Positions 1-12,206 are shown, counted from the stretch's first letter. The stretch is DNA of 64,000 nucleotides from Adiantum capillus-veneris (GCA_014529385.2 CM043963.1:150282107-150346106); one strand, 5' to 3'. The notes: generated by a model not told the origin, from the letters alone. Program-made: numbers and translations.

Positions 1-3000
1 CTTGTGGACACTCGCGTGTCAAAACAACCAGCCCAATCTGAGTCCGAAAAAGCATGTAAGTCTGGCGGCAATGATCCCCCCTTGGGATAAAACAAGCCAA
101 GATGTAAAGTGCCACTAAGGTAGCGGGAAATCCTCTTGACAGCCTGCCAATGCTTAGACCTTGGGCTATGCATAAATCTGCTGACCTGCGAGACTGCAAA
201 CTGAATATCTGGCCTCGTGTTGCATACATAAATGAGGCAGCCAACAGCAGTTTGGTAAAGAGTGACATCAGCAGGATCGCCAGCATCATGTAGACTCAAT
301 TTCAAACCTGTTTCCATGGGAGTGGCAATAGGTTTGCAATCCTCAAGTCCAAACTTACATAGCAATGTCTCTATGTAACTTTTCTGACACAAGGCAATAC
401 CACCATCACACTGCTTAAACTGTATACCCAAGTAATGATGCAACAGCCCCAAATCTTTCATCTTGAAAGTAGCATTCAAATCAGCCTTAAATTCAGCAAT
501 ATGTCTCTCATTTGGTCCAGTGATCAGCAAATCATCAACATAAAGAACCACAATGAGAAATACATCATCCTCACGCTTTACATACAATGTGCTTTCTGTT
601 GGACTGTTACGAAAGCCTCGTTTAACCAAATGAGTGTCAGCTTTCTCATACCAAGCACGAGGAGATTGCTTCAACCCATACAAAGCCTTCTTACATTTGC
701 ACACTTTGTCCTCTTGTCCTTTTATGACAAAACCGCGAGGCTGCGTTACATAAACTTCCTCAAATATGTCACCATTCAAGAAAGCAGTAACAATGTCTGA
801 TTGATGTACATCCCAACCAAAATGAGCTGCCAATGCACATAGAAAACGCACAGTAGTCATACGACAAGTGGGAGCAAAAGTCTCTTCATAATCTATGCCT
901 TTTTGTTGTGCATAACCCTTTGCAACAAGTCGAGCCTTATGGCGATCGATCTCACCATCCGGCTTGCGTTTCAACTTGTAAACCCATTTAGTACCAATGG
1001 CCTTTTTGCCAGGAGGCAAATCACATAAAGTCCATGTGTCATTCTCTATAAGTGCATCATATTCTGATTTCATGGCAGCAATCCAATTTTCTGAATTTTG
1101 TGCTTCATCAAAGGACAGAGGCTCCTCAACATCATGTAAACTAGACACAGCCAAAGCATAACAATCTGATGCATAAGATGCATGGCGAGAGCCTGAACGA
1201 GTACGACTAGATAAAGGTGCATCCAATTTAGTGTCACGCAAAGTGTGCACCAGCCATTTTGGCATACCTCTAGCCTGCTCATTTTCAGCCCTTTCCTCAT
1301 CAAGTACATCATGTACATCTGCATCAGTAATAGGCTGTTCTAAAACATTTTCAGAAACCCCCATAGGCTGTACATTTGCCTCATTGGAACTTACATTCGT
1401 ATTTCCACCACTGAAAAGAGGCAACAAAGTGTCATAAATGTCCTGTGAGCTTACATTACTGTCTCTAGTACATGATAGCAAGGGCTGAACAGAATCTTCC
1501 ACAAACACTACATCCCGTGAAACCAGAATACGTTTTGTTTGCGGATGATACAACCTGTAACCTTTGCTTTCAGCACTATAACCAACAAAAATACATTTGA
1601 CAGCCTTATCATCCAATTTTCTGCGCTGCACTTGTGGCATCAAAGCATATGCCAAACAGCCAAAAACACGCATGTGCTCAATAGAAGGTTTTCTATCATG
1701 CCATGCTTCATATGGAGTAATAGACTGCAAAGCTTTCGTAGGATACCTGCTAAGTACATAAGTGGCACACATGATGGCCTCAAGCCAAAAAGAATGCGGC
1801 AAAGCTTGACTTTTGACCATACATCGTGCCATTTCCGTTAGTGACCTGTTTTTCCTCTCAGCAACACCATTTTGCTGAGGTGTATAAGGCACTGTACATT
1901 GGTGTTTTATCCCACGACTAGCCAGAAATGCATTAAATTCATGAGACATATACTCCGCCCCTCGATCGGAACGGAGGGTGCCCATAGTACATTTTGAGAC
2001 ATTTTCAGCCATAGCCAAAAATTGTTTGAAGCACATAAAAACTTCGGACTTCGCTTTAAGCGGAAATACCCATGCATGCCTGGAGTAATCATCAATGAAA
2101 GTCACGAAGTACAGGTAATTGCCCAAGGACGGAGTTTGCATGGACCCACAAACATCACTATGCACAAGCTGCAACCTGCATGTGGCCCTAACTGAACCAT
2201 CCTTTGGAAACTTAGAACGCTGCATTTTACCCAGAATACAGCCTTCACAAACATGTTTGACAGGTGCTTTAAGAGGCGGCAAAGAAGCAACCATATCAGA
2301 TTTCTGCAAACGCAGCAAACTGGCAAAATTCAGATGACCAAAACGTGCATGCCAAAGTTTTGCATCTGAAATAGCCCTTGAATCTGCAACAGCATTTGCA
2401 AAATTTTGTCCACACTTGTCATACAAAGTGAGCTTATATAGCCCACGGCACAAAAGCCCAGATGCAACAATTTCATCACCAAAACTGAGATCATGAACTG
2501 TACATCTGTCATCCACAAATTTGACTACAAGTCCAAGTCTAGCAAGTGCGGATATAGACAAGAGATTCTTCTTGATCCCAGGTACATAAAGTGCATCAAC
2601 AAGTGTGAAGGAACTGCCATTAGCAGCAGTGAGCACAATCTTTCCAACTCCCTGAACTGGATAAGAGGCGTTGTTGGCACAAGTGACTGAATTCCCATGA
2701 GGGACAGACTCGAGAGAGGTAAACAATTCACGATGTGAGGTAATGTGCTTTGTAGCACCACTGTCGAAATACCACACATGTGAATCTGCAGCAACTGACA
2801 AGCATGCATCATGGACAGCAGGATTGTAAGTGCACTCTGCGCTAAAAGCCCATTCTGCATCAACATCAGCATCACAATCTCCTTTCACAAAAGACTCAAC
2901 AATGGCTGCATTTGTAGTGGAACCAGCATTTGCAGTGGAACCATCCTCTTTCTTCTTAGCCTCTTTGGCCTTCAACTTAGGACACGACTTGATCAAGTGA

Positions 3001-3285
3001 TCATTGGCTTTACAATAATGGCAACGCATCTTCTTTTTGCCCTTATCACCAGAATTGCGAGACGAAGTGCTGCCAGCAAAAGCATTAGGAACAGAATTTT
3101 TGCCACTCGCAACAGAACCATAAGAAGTGGCTGCATTACTGTTACCACCCTTTCTTTGAGAAGCAATAAAAGCCTGTTCAACTGCATGCTGCCTAGTCCT
3201 GTTTTTTCTAGAAAGTGACTCTTGCAACAGCAATGTGCATAATGCATCAAACTTGACAACTTCAGGATTTCCTTGGTCATCAGTC
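1..3285 (-). CDS. pol: Gag 3' end and pol polyprotein of copia C1 (zinc knuckle, PR, IN, RT, RNase H start)
   Basis: A single minus-strand frame is followed from about 3285 to the left edge. In order it holds a CX2CX4HX4C knuckle (CHYCKANDHLIKSC, about 3023-2980), the retropepsin DSGATKH (Asp codon at 2763-2765), a pre-integrase H-C segment (LWHARFGHL, CEGC), the integrase catalytic Asp in RSDRGAEY and Glu in NGVAERKN, the RT YVDD box at 531-542, and the RNase H start FSDSDWAG at about 20-45. DSGA, NGVAER and YVDD share one frame by codon arithmetic, and I saw no stop. The catalytic residues look intact. The product would mature copies inside Gag particles and integrate them. It continues outside the window. 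Confidence 0.88.
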
Positions 3286-3871
3286 TCCAAGTACTAGCAA
3301 AAGTCTGGTAGGAATCTGGTAAGGCATCAAGAACAGTCTGCACAAGGGAACTGTCCGAAATGACTTCACCTGCAGAAATGAGTTGCTCATTGATATCCTT
3401 GACACTAGCAAGGAAAGTGTCCATATAATCTTCCTCATGCATAATCTTCGACTCTAGCTCTTTACGCAGCAAAGCAATTTTAGCCTCATTGCGGCTTGCA
3501 TAAAGACCTGCTAGAATATCCCAAGCCTGTTTTGCAGATTTTGCTGAACGGATGTGAGGAATAATGGTGCGCTTCACAGACAACGCAATCAATGCATGAG
3601 CCTGCGCATCCTTAACATCCCAACGAGCTTGTTCTGCCGTAGGCAAAACAACTCTAACAGCTGCAATCCTTGCAGCAAGACCTGCAACATCCTCAATATC
3701 GCCTACATCTTCAGAACCAGGACGTACATCAATGCCCTGCACAATGTTCCAGACACCTTTTGACACAAGAACATGTTGCATCATATAAGCCCACATAGGG
3801 TAGTTGTCCCCATCCAACATGTCCTCAGCAGCAAACATCTTGAACACATCTGTGTTGTTGTTGTCAGCCAT
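3286..3871 (-). CDS. gag: Gag of copia C1, N-terminal part (UBN2-type capsid domain)
   Basis: The frame starts at the ATG at 3871 (MADNNNTDVFKM), preferred over an upstream in-frame start because it follows the leader and matches usual copia gag starts. The protein has the gag-polypeptide signature of plant copia elements: a YPMWAYMMQ segment near residue 30, an AKQAWDIL segment in the middle and an LESKIMHEED segment afterwards. Gag would form the cytoplasmic virus-like particle. Near 3290 the frame shifts by one nucleotide relative to the zinc-knuckle/pol frame. Copia elements normally encode a single gag-pol ORF, so this looks like a small indel rather than programmed frameshifting. Confidence 0.85.
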
Positions 3872-4219
3872 GGTAAATGCTGCACCTGATGTGAAAACTG
3901 CCCGAAAATAGGAGAAATGGAGCGGGAACAACTTGTGCTATATAGCACAAACCGTAGAAGACTATAAGGCACCTGTTATGCAGAAAACGGCACTGACAGA
4001 AAATCTGCACAAAATGACGAAATAGCCTGTGCAGTACTGCCCGTAGTGGAAACGGAGATCAAAATGAGCCCAAATCAAAATTCTGAGCAGACCGGGCTCT
4101 TCGAGCTTTCCCAAAATTTTTGTCGACCTGCGAACGCTCGCCAAAGCTCACTGAAATCGGAGAAAGTGAGCAGGCGTGTGCTGGAGCAGCTGGCGACTAA
4201 GCCCGGGAGGACGTGACCT

Positions 4220-4231
4220 GCTCTGATACCA
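4220..4231 (-). other. Primer-binding site of C1 (initiator Met-tRNA)
   Basis: The minus strand reads TGGTATCAGAGC, the standard complement of the 3' end of plant initiator methionine tRNA used by Ty1/copia and many chromoviruses. It lies two bases downstream of the LTR end. Confidence 0.93.
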
Positions 4232-4233
4232 AT

Positions 4234-4460
4234 TGTTGGAATTAGGGTTGCAGAGAAACACACACAGCTTGGAGAAGACGAAGGAAGCTCAAGACACACA
4301 ATAGAGAGTGTGTTACTTAGTGTGCAATGGAAAGATAGATAGCCCTAGAGTGATGGGCGTATATACAATGCACGGGGGAAAAAACCTCCTAAAGAGGGAA
4401 AAAATGCCCCGGCGGTCCTAGTGTGTTCACACACATCACTACCACATGTATATGGTAACA
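4234..4460 (-). repeat. 5' LTR of copia C1
   Basis: On the minus strand this 227-bp segment begins TGTTACC and ends TCCAACA, the usual TG...CA inverted ends, and the PBS lies two bases beyond it. A TATA-like stretch (TGTATATACG, about 4359-4368) is a plausible promoter. The outer boundary is set by where integrase-like sequence of C2 starts. The second LTR is outside the window, so the ends rest on terminal motifs rather than on alignment. Confidence 0.8.
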
Positions 4461-6865
4461 GAAAGCTATAATGCTTGTGTACGGACAATGGGGGGGAGCT
4501 CACAAGTGCTGAATTTAACAAATTTTGTGAAAATTTGGGCATTAAGAGGGAGCTTACTGTGCCATACAACCCCTCTTCTAATGGTGTGGTTGAAAGATTC
4601 AATAGGACACTTTGTGAGAGGATGAGATGCATGTTGTCCACAGCTAATCTCTCTCATGGATTTTGGGGAGAAGCTTTGAAAATTGCAATCCATATATGCA
4701 ATCGATCCCCTCACATGTCTTTGAAAGGTAACATCCCTGAAGAGGTTTGGTCTGGCAAACCTGCTTCATATGATCACTTACGCATTTTTGGTTGCGAAGC
4801 TTTTGTGCATGTTAGACCCGAGTTGAGGAGCAAACTAGATGCCAAGTCCATTAAAGGCCTTTTCATGGGATATGGTGAAGAAGGCAAAATGGGTTACAGG
4901 ATTTGGTTACCTCAGCTCAAAAGGGTTGTACGTACCCGGGATGTTGTTTTTAATGAGGCAAGGCTGCTTCAAAACAATTGTGCCTCAAAGCATGACCATA
5001 AAAGGGTCAAATTTCAGCATGACCAGCCACCTGCTAGGCCTATTTTTGACCCTCAGGATGCACCACATATGGCTGAAAATGTAGATGATCTTGTGGTGTT
5101 TGAGCCAGATGATGTTGGGCAGCAAATTGAGGCTCCTGAAGGGCATTTGCAGCCACGAAACAATGCTGAAAATGGTGCTCAAAATGATGTACAACAGCCC
5201 ATTGTTGATGATTTTATCATGCCACCTGATGCAAACCCATTGCCGGATAATGTGGATCTTTGGGTGAGGCGGTCTACTCGTTAAAGACGGCCTGTCAGTA
5301 GATATGATCCCTCTTTGCATTACATTATGTTGACAAATGAGGGAGAGCCTCTTACGTATAAAGAGGCAAAGACATGTGAGCATAGCGACAAGTGGGAGCT
5401 TGCTATGCAGGAAGAGATTAAAGCTTTGCATGCTAATCATACTTGGGATTTGGTGGAATTGCCCAAAGGAAGGAAGGCTATTCCTAACAAATGGGTGTAT
5501 AAAATCAAGACAGTTGATGCAAAACCCAAGTATAAGGCAAGGCTAGTTGCAAAGGGATATGTTCAAACCAAGGGCATAGACTTTCAGGAAGCGTTCTCCT
5601 GTTGTGAAGATGACCACTTTGCGTGTATTGTTTGCCATAGTGGCTGCTCTTGATTTGGAAATGGACCAAATGGATGTACATACCGCTTTCTTGCATGGTG
5701 ATGTGGAAGAAGAGCTTTACATGAAGCAACCCGAGGGTTTTGTTATTCCTGGCAAGGAACATTTGGTATGTATGCTCAATAGAAGATTGTATGGACTGAA
5801 ACAATCATGTAGACAATGGTACAAGAAGTTTGATCGCTTCATGCTTAAACATGGTTACAAAAGAAGCCATGCAGACCATTGTTTGTATACCAAATGTGAT
5901 GAGGATGGCAGCCCTATCATTCTTGTGCTCTATGTGGATGATATGCTGATAGCTGCGAAGAAAAGAAGCATGTTGATGCTCTTAAAGGGCAGCTGAAATC
6001 TGCATTTTCAATGAAAGACCTTGGGGCAGTTGAACATATACTTGGAGTGCGTGTTACAAGGCAAAGAGACTAGCGCCTATTGTATTTATCACAAGAAAAG
6101 TACATTGAAAAGGTGCTGGACAGATTTAACATGATTGAAGCAAAGCCTCTTAGTGTGCCATTACAGCCATATGTCAAAATCTCCAAGGATGATTGTCCCA
6201 AGTCAAAGGAAGAAGCCAATGATATGCAAAGTATGCCTTACGCTTCAACGTGTGGTTCACTTATATATGCTATGGCTGCTACTAGGCCTGACATAGCCCA
6301 TGTAGTGGGAGTTGTGAGCTGGTTTATGGCTAATCCAGGCAGGTTGCATTGGGATGCAGTGAAGTCCATTATGAGGTACTTGGAAGGGACTAAAAACAAA
6401 TGCCTCTGCTATGGTAAAGGACCATTGGAGTTGAAGGGATTTTGTGACTCTGACATGGCTGGTGATGTGGATACACGGAAATCCACAAGTGGCTATGTGT
6501 TTACTCTTGCGGGAGGTGCTGTTTCATGGTGTTCTAGATTGCAAAAGATTGTTGCATTGTCTACGACAGAGGCTGAATATATTTCAGCCACTGAGGCTTC
6601 CAAAGAAGCCATTTGGTTAGCACGTCTATGCAGCGAGTTTGGTTTGCCTGACAAGGCACCTATGCTTGGTTGTGATAGCGAGAGTGCCATACGCCTGGCA
6701 AAGAATGCCATGTTTCATGCACGCACAAAGCATATTGATGTGCGGTATCACTTCATATGAGAAGTGCTTGAGGATGGCCTTATTACATTGTTTAAGGTCC
6801 ATACATCACAAAATCCAGCAGATGCTCTCACTTAGTGCTTATCCAAAGCACAACATCACCTATGC
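4461..6865 (+). pseudogene. pol: Copia C2 pol remnant (IN core to RNase H)
   Basis: Integrase starts near the second catalytic Asp (LCTDNGGEL, about 4475), has the Glu in NGVVERFNR, and ends with the RDVVFNE segment. RT follows with KWVYKIK, the MDVHTAFLHGD block and YVDD at 5931-5942. RNase H has DSDMAGD, TTEAEY and the terminal KHIDVRYHF. Lesions seen are a stop just upstream of 4475, TAA at about 5282, a one-base loss near 5599 in the FSPVVKMTT motif, another frameshift near 5957, TAG near 6072, and TGA near 6760 where the related C3 element has an Arg codon. It cannot encode an active polyprotein. Confidence 0.9.
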
Positions 6866-6910
6866 ATAGAGATGGTGGGATTCACGTAGCTTAAAGGCGC
6901 CATTTATGCC

Positions 6911-6923
6911 TTTAAGTGGGAGG
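6911..6923 (+). other. Polypurine tract of C2
   Basis: TTTAAGTGGGAGG lies immediately before the TGTTGG start of the 3' LTR. The same 13 bases precede the 3' LTR of C3, which supports both calls. The PPT primes plus-strand DNA synthesis. Confidence 0.8.
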
Positions 6924-6924
6924 T

Positions 6925-7240
6925 TGTTGGGTTAAAGGTTCAAATGGCCCCCTTTTGTGTATAGTTTAAAGGTTATTAACCTTTGGCAAGTTCACATTGA
7001 ACTTGGCCACTAACTTTAAAATTGGTCCTATACTTTTAATAAAGGGAATGTGAGTCATTTTACTCACTCAATTCTTCCCCTTCCAAAATCTAGCGCTACC
7101 TCACTCTCTCCCTCTTCGTTCTGCTAGCGCCCACCTCTCTGCTTGCACTCGCCCCTCCAAGGTACACACCCTACACTTCTTCGCATGCTCTATCACTTGC
7201 ACACACCGCTCTGCGCTCATCAGTTATTTGGTTTCTAACA
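6925..7240 (+). repeat. Probable 3' LTR of C2
   Basis: The segment starts TGTTGGG right after the PPT, and a plausible end is TCTAACA at 7240. The partner LTR is not in the window, so the right end is a guess from the terminal motif. It has a C/T-rich middle (about 7070-7160). Confidence 0.5.
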
Positions 7241-7885
7241 TCTTTCTTCGGAGTGCAACTTTGGCAGAGAGGGGTATCCTGAAATGCTTGCCATGAAACC
7301 CTAGGCTCTAGCAGATTATAACTTGAAATTTCTCGACATCTCTCAATAGATGTCTCTTCACGAGCTGATGACCTTGGAGGTCTGGTGTGATTGCTATGTC
7401 TTGGGACTACCATTGCCGCTAGAGGAACACTGTCTGTCCAAGAGCTGATGGACCATGTTGTGGTCGGCTATGACCTTATGGAAGGAATCTAACCCTAATT
7501 TTTGGTGCAGGTTATAGGATAGAAAGTCAATTGACTTTTTGAGCTCGACTAATGTCGAGATTTCTTTTTTAAGTTTGAGTCCTGTTTGAAACTTGTTTGG
7601 AATTTGTTTGAAATGGATGCTATCTGTTTTAAACCTGTCTTGGTGCCGATTTGAGTTGTGACTCTGGTTTTAATACTGGTTTCAATGATTGGTGATTTTA
7701 TTCCTCGGTGGAGTAGTGAGAAATGATGTTTGAGAATGCTTGTTCATACTCATGGCCCGAACCCTTGTGGTTATTTGCGGGGGGAGTATTGAATGTTTGA
7801 AAAATGTTGTTTTTACTCATGGCCCGGACTTGGATGGTTATTTACGGGGGGAGTATTAAGAAGTCTGAGTAGTGGTTACTCTCAG
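7241..7885. other. Unassigned 645 bp with a 67-bp tandem duplication
   Basis: No conserved coding frame is visible. Two imperfect copies of a 67-bp unit lie at about 7748-7814 and 7815-7875. Both contain ACTCATGGCCC and, further on, a G-run followed by AGTATT. This may be remnant LTR or leader sequence of an unidentified element. Confidence 0.5.
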
Positions 7886-8629
7886 TGTCACGAGGACGTG
7901 GCAACTGTTAACTATGTCACGAGGACGTGGCAACTGCTAACCTTAGTTGTTGGTTTCTTTCCAATGATTTTTGTTTTACTGTTGAGACCCTCTTTTTGAA
8001 GTTGCAAATGGTCGGACATTGTATGGCCAATGTGAACGGTAGCTTCACCCGCAGACGGGAAGTTGGTCGGCACTGGAATTCGTATAGTAAGAGGGTGTCT
8101 AGGCTCAGTGCAAGATCATGTAGGTCCCCCTGTTGCACTTAGCAAGTTGGTGGATACTAGGAAGTGAACTCAATAAAGGCATAAAGTCAAGGTGGGATCA
8201 CCAACCGGAAGTATCCGACAGTTGGGCCACATTGCACTTTTGGATACGGTCCCAATGAGGATAGATGGTCAGATGACTAGTGTGAGCCCAACGGAATCAT
8301 TTCCTAAAAATTAGGGAACTGCTATTTTGGGCCGTGAAATGTGTTTGCGTCATTACCTTCCATAGGACTAGGGGAACACTTTACAACTCTACCGCGAAGT
8401 CAATTGGGCAACCGGTCGGGAGATTTTTAGGCGGCAATCCGGCAAAAGCTTATAATCACGCCAAGTGGCACAATTTCATGCACTTGCCTCTTACAAAAAA
8501 TTTGTTGCTGAATTTCTAGTTGAGGGAGGCCTCATTTTGCATTTGTCACAGGTTAAGAGCTATGGAGTGCTTTCTTTCCCTCTCATGTACAGTTTGATGC
8601 TAGGAGTGATGCTCTGCACACTACACATT

Positions 8630-8769
<140 letters not shown>

Positions 8770-9236
8770 ACCCTAGCCGCCTAAGCCTAAGCTTGCAAGC
8801 AAGCCTTCCCCTGGGGCGAGGGGGGGGCCTCTGCATCCCTCAGCTCAGCCCTGTCCCGCCCCCGCCAGCAGTTTCAAGGTCCTCTTGGTCTGTCCCGCCA
8901 TAGCCAACAGAAGCCAGCAGATTTCTACATCTGTCAATCGCCAGCATCGTCGTCTTCTCGAGCTGCAGATATGAGAAGCTACTGCGTTTCTCCATTGCCA
9001 GCAGAACACAAGTTGTAGCCCCATTCTCTCGAGTTACAGGGAGTGTCCTCGTTTCTGTGTTTCTGCACGTTTCGACGAGTTGAAAAAACGCTTTCTCTGC
9101 TTGCTTACTCTCCTTTAAGCACTATTAACCAAGCTTAAACTCGGTTCCCATAACCGGGCAACAACAGTCGAGAACAACATTGGTTCCCATAGTCGGAACT
9201 GCTCACACAACAGAGTCAAGAAATTCCAAGGATCTA

Positions 9237-9992
9237 ATGGCCTCCTTCAGCACACCAACGACTAGCACAGGCAAGAGTTTCCTTGCGGTGGTAGCTGCGC
9301 CTAAGAAGGATCCGGCCACTCATCAAGAAGCAAGGATTACTGCTCTTGAAGCTCAGATTTAGGAACTTATTGAAGAGAATGCGCAACTCAAACAACGCTT
9401 GCTTAAGTTAGAGGAGACGAAGATAGAGAGCCAAGATCTAATTGCAAAAGCTCAAGGTGTTGAAGCGTCCCTTACCGAAACCGTCAAAGCAGTGAAAGAA
9501 GCTCATGAAGCGACACACGAGAAGATCGACACCAAGATACAAGCAGTTTTACAAGAATGCAAACTACAAGAATCCCTTGGTCTTAAGGTCAAGATTGGAG
9601 GACTTCACGCACCTTGGTGCACAAGCGAGGACACTCTCGAAGAGGCAATCGCCAAACTCAATAACATTCTTCAACCTGTCAACATCGAGCTTGAAACCAT
9701 TTCCTGGATCAATGACACACACAAGCATGTACCACCCGAACATTGTATTCTCACCTTCAAGGACAAAGAAGAACGAAAAAAGCTACTACGCGAATCCCGT
9801 CTCCTCAAGGGAACAACGTTTTGGATCACCGAAGAATTAACCACAAACCAACTCAAAACCAAACCAAATGAGCTCAAGAAGGTACATGAAGCCCGCAAAC
9901 AAGGTAAATGGGCAGTTTATCGAGGTGGTAAAGCCATCATCCAAGAGTTCCGAAACCCTAAATTAGTTCACTCCACAACTGACCCTCCCTAG
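9237..9992 (+). pseudogene. L1-type ORF1p-like protein (coiled coil, RRM-like, C-terminal domain) with one TAG
   Basis: The first ATG of the frame is at 9237 (MASFSTPTTSTG). An in-frame TAG at about 9360-9362 interrupts what is clearly one coiled coil (ALEAQI, stop, ELIEENAQLKQRL). After that the frame is open to 9992. The helical Glu/Lys-rich part is followed by an RRM-like segment (LKVKIGGL near the start, HCILTFKDKEERKKLL later) and a basic C-terminal part (KLKKVHEARKQGKWAVYRGG-like). This order matches L1 ORF1 proteins, which are RNA-binding trimeric chaperones of the LINE RNP. The assignment comes from domain order and motif resemblance. The TAG is explained by a single CAG-to-TAG change. 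Confidence 0.6.
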
Positions 9993-10155
9993 TTTTTTGT
10001 TTTCCCCATTTCCATTTCTTTTTACCCTCCCAATGGACCCTCAGTCCTTAATTGATATGTATCGTCATCATCATCTTTCTGCTTAGTCGGAACCATTTGT
10101 AATGCTTGTTTTTGGTCCCATGGGTCATATCTGACCTCAGTGGACGATAATACAA

Positions 10156-10160
<5 letters not shown>

Positions 10161-10207
<47 letters not shown>
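10161..10207 (+). repeat. (CT)n microsatellite, 47 bp
   Basis: A perfect CT run at the right edge of the LINE-like insertion. It is either the tail of that element or part of the interrupted target site. Confidence 0.96.
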
Positions 10208-10209
<2 letters not shown>

Positions 10210-10944
10210 CTACGTGCAGTTATGTGATGCCCCACATGAGGGCTCTTCATTTGACTGATGTACAATTGTGTGGTTTCATGCTTTTGTGCTGAGGCAAGAG
10301 CCTCCTTGAGCAGGAATAGGGGTAGCTAACTGCTACTCCAAAGCAGGCACCGGTGAGGGTCATAACTTCAGCGTACAAGTGCATTTTCAGCGTTGTGTAT
10401 GCGCTGTAAATTGACTGTTTTTCAGCCATACGGACGCGAGAACCATTGGGAATCGTGTCCCATTGGCAGAGGACAGTTCGGGGACTGTTTGGGGCTGAAA
10501 ATAGGGCAAAAACCAATAAATACACCGTGCTGAATTTACTGTTATTGGGCAGGAATCAGAGGGTTTATGCCAGTGGAAGTGAGTTCCAGCAGGGGAATTG
10601 ATTTCGCGCAAGTTTCGGGGTTGTTATGTTGCTAAAATTTTGGCCAAAACAGGTGGTATCTAGCGGGATACAGGTAAAGGATTCCCGGGACTCTTTTTGT
10701 AATTTACTCTCTCAAAGTATAAAGAAATACTGAATGGGGCGTCAATTTTGGGGCCTACAGGTTGTCGGGTCTGCCCGAAGCATTCTAGCTTTCGAGCCGT
10801 GTGTGTACTTAAGTGTTAATTCTCGTCGCAGGTTTCCTTTACACGTTCTCTGTGTGTGTGTGTCTAAAGTAAGAGATTTCGGGTGAAAAGCCAAAGCCTA
10901 CCGCCCCACGGGCCAGTTTCAAGGTTCCGTTGTCGGGACATCAA

Positions 10945-11776
10945 TCACTTTTTCCTCAAGAAGTGAGCCAAGATCGATCCTTCGTGATTGATCGAATCTG
11001 CAACGAGATTAGCTTCGCTAGAAAAAACATCAACTAACTCATCATTCTTTTGAACAATCACGTCATCTTCATGCAAATCATCATGTTTGTGAGAAATCAC
11101 ATCTTGATCATGCAAATCATTTTGCTTGTCATTGTCATCCAAATCATCATGCTCATGATTGTCATTCAAATCATCATGCGTATCATCATTATCATTCAAT
11201 TCATCATGCTTCTCACAATCATGCAAATCCTATGTGTCATGCTTGGGAGAAGAAGAGAGTGAGAGAGTCTCCGTCTCCTGAATCTCTTGCATCTGTGCCT
11301 GCACTTGAGAAAAGTGTTGCAAGAACTCGTTCATGTGTTGGTCGCTCTTTTCTTTGATGGCTTTGTTCTCGTGATCAAATTCTGCTTGTCTTGCTTTGTT
11401 CTTTGCTTGTCTTTGTGCGCGCTCACGATCCAATTTGGCTTGTCATCTTTGGCTTCCAAGCATGGTTGCTCGCGCTCACGCGCTATGGTTGCCATTCTTT
11501 CTTAGTGTTTGCGTCCATTTCTGCTTTTCTTTTTGCTCTTCTTTTTGCGCGTCTGCGATCCATTTCTGCCTTTCTTTCTGCATTTCTTGCTTCGCGTTCT
11601 AACTTCCTTTCCATAAAGATCTGCTCCAACTCCTCCATAGCAGTTAGTGCAATCCTTGACGTAGATGGGGAAGGAGAAGAGTCGGAAAAACCTCCTGGTG
11701 GGGAAAATTCTTCTTCACCTCTCTCATGCTCATCATCTCCAAGCGAAGTATCCATTCCGCTTTGAGTGATGACCAT
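10945..11776 (-). pseudogene. Gag-like charged protein with His/Asp-rich repeats, truncated
   Basis: The frame starts at 11776 (MVITQSGMDTSLGDDE) and reads an Arg/Lys/Glu-rich helix (MEELEQIFMERKLEREAR...). After a frameshift between about 11483 and 11433 it continues as a second helix (AKNKARQAEFDHENKAIKEK), a TAG at about 11230, and a tail of imperfect HDDLNDN/HEHDDLDDN units (about 11220-11060). The tail is encoded by minisatellite-like CATGATGATTTG units. Position next to PBS and LTR points to gag; no zinc knuckle remains. It ends in the LTR junction near 10941. Confidence 0.5.
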
Positions 11777-12193
11777 CCACTAAAGTATTGGGTTCTTGTG
11801 GGTTCTTGTGGTCTTGGGTTCTTAAGTTCACGAGGAACTTGGGTTCTTGGGGGTCTTGAGGTTTTCTTTCGCTTGCAATCTGTGTTTGAGAAGGATAGTT
11901 CTTCTCTTTTCTGCGGGCGCACCCCTTGGCGGCCTTGCGCTCACACCAAGGTTGCTTTTTCCCACCTCACGTCAATTGGCCGTCCGCTAAGTGCACGGTC
12001 CGGTCTCAATGAGTGAAAAGAGGCACAAGGGGAGGCTGGACAAGCCCTTCTTTCTTGGAATTCCTTTCACTCTTCAAAAACACGATTAGGAATTGCGCCC
12101 AAGTGAACTTTGGTTCGTGCGACCGCAACAAGCAAAAAAAAATTCTTGTGATTCTTGTGGTTCTTTCCTTGAGTGATACAAAACACTGCCAAA

Positions 12194-12205
12194 GCTCTGA
12201 TACCA
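12194..12205 (-). other. Primer-binding site (initiator Met-tRNA)
   Basis: The minus strand reads TGGTATCAGAGC, one base from the LTR end at 12207. Confidence 0.88.
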
Positions 12206-12206
12206 A

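Larger units (their letters stand above)
1..4460 (-). mobile_element. Ty1/copia retrotransposon C1, 5' LTR to RNase H, cut by the left window edge
   Basis: Reading leftwards on the minus strand, the element runs LTR (4460-4234), initiator-Met PBS, gag, zinc knuckle, retropepsin, integrase, RT and the start of RNase H, which is the copia order. Its 3' LTR lies outside the window. The right terminus falls inside the integrase gene of another copia element (C2), so C1 inserted into C2. The five bases next to the LTR (GAAAG, 4461-4465) should recur beyond the left edge as the target-site duplication. C1 has the most intact pol frame among the copia elements here and is probably the youngest of them. 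Confidence 0.93.
4461..7240 (+). mobile_element. Ty1/copia retrotransposon C2, 3' half, interrupted by C1
   Basis: The sequence resumes abruptly at 4461 inside a copia integrase and continues through RT and RNase H to a PPT and probable 3' LTR. The 5' half must lie left of C1, outside the window. The RNase H region is close in sequence to that of C3 (both share STSGYVFTLAGGAVSW), so C2 and C3 are related families. The PPT is identical in both. The reading frame is broken several times and the copy is dead. Confidence 0.88.

Noticed and set aside
435-3218. Several plus-strand ORFs of 60-135 codons
   Set aside because: They lie antisense to the continuous copia C1 pol frame, which has the conserved motifs; they are shadows.
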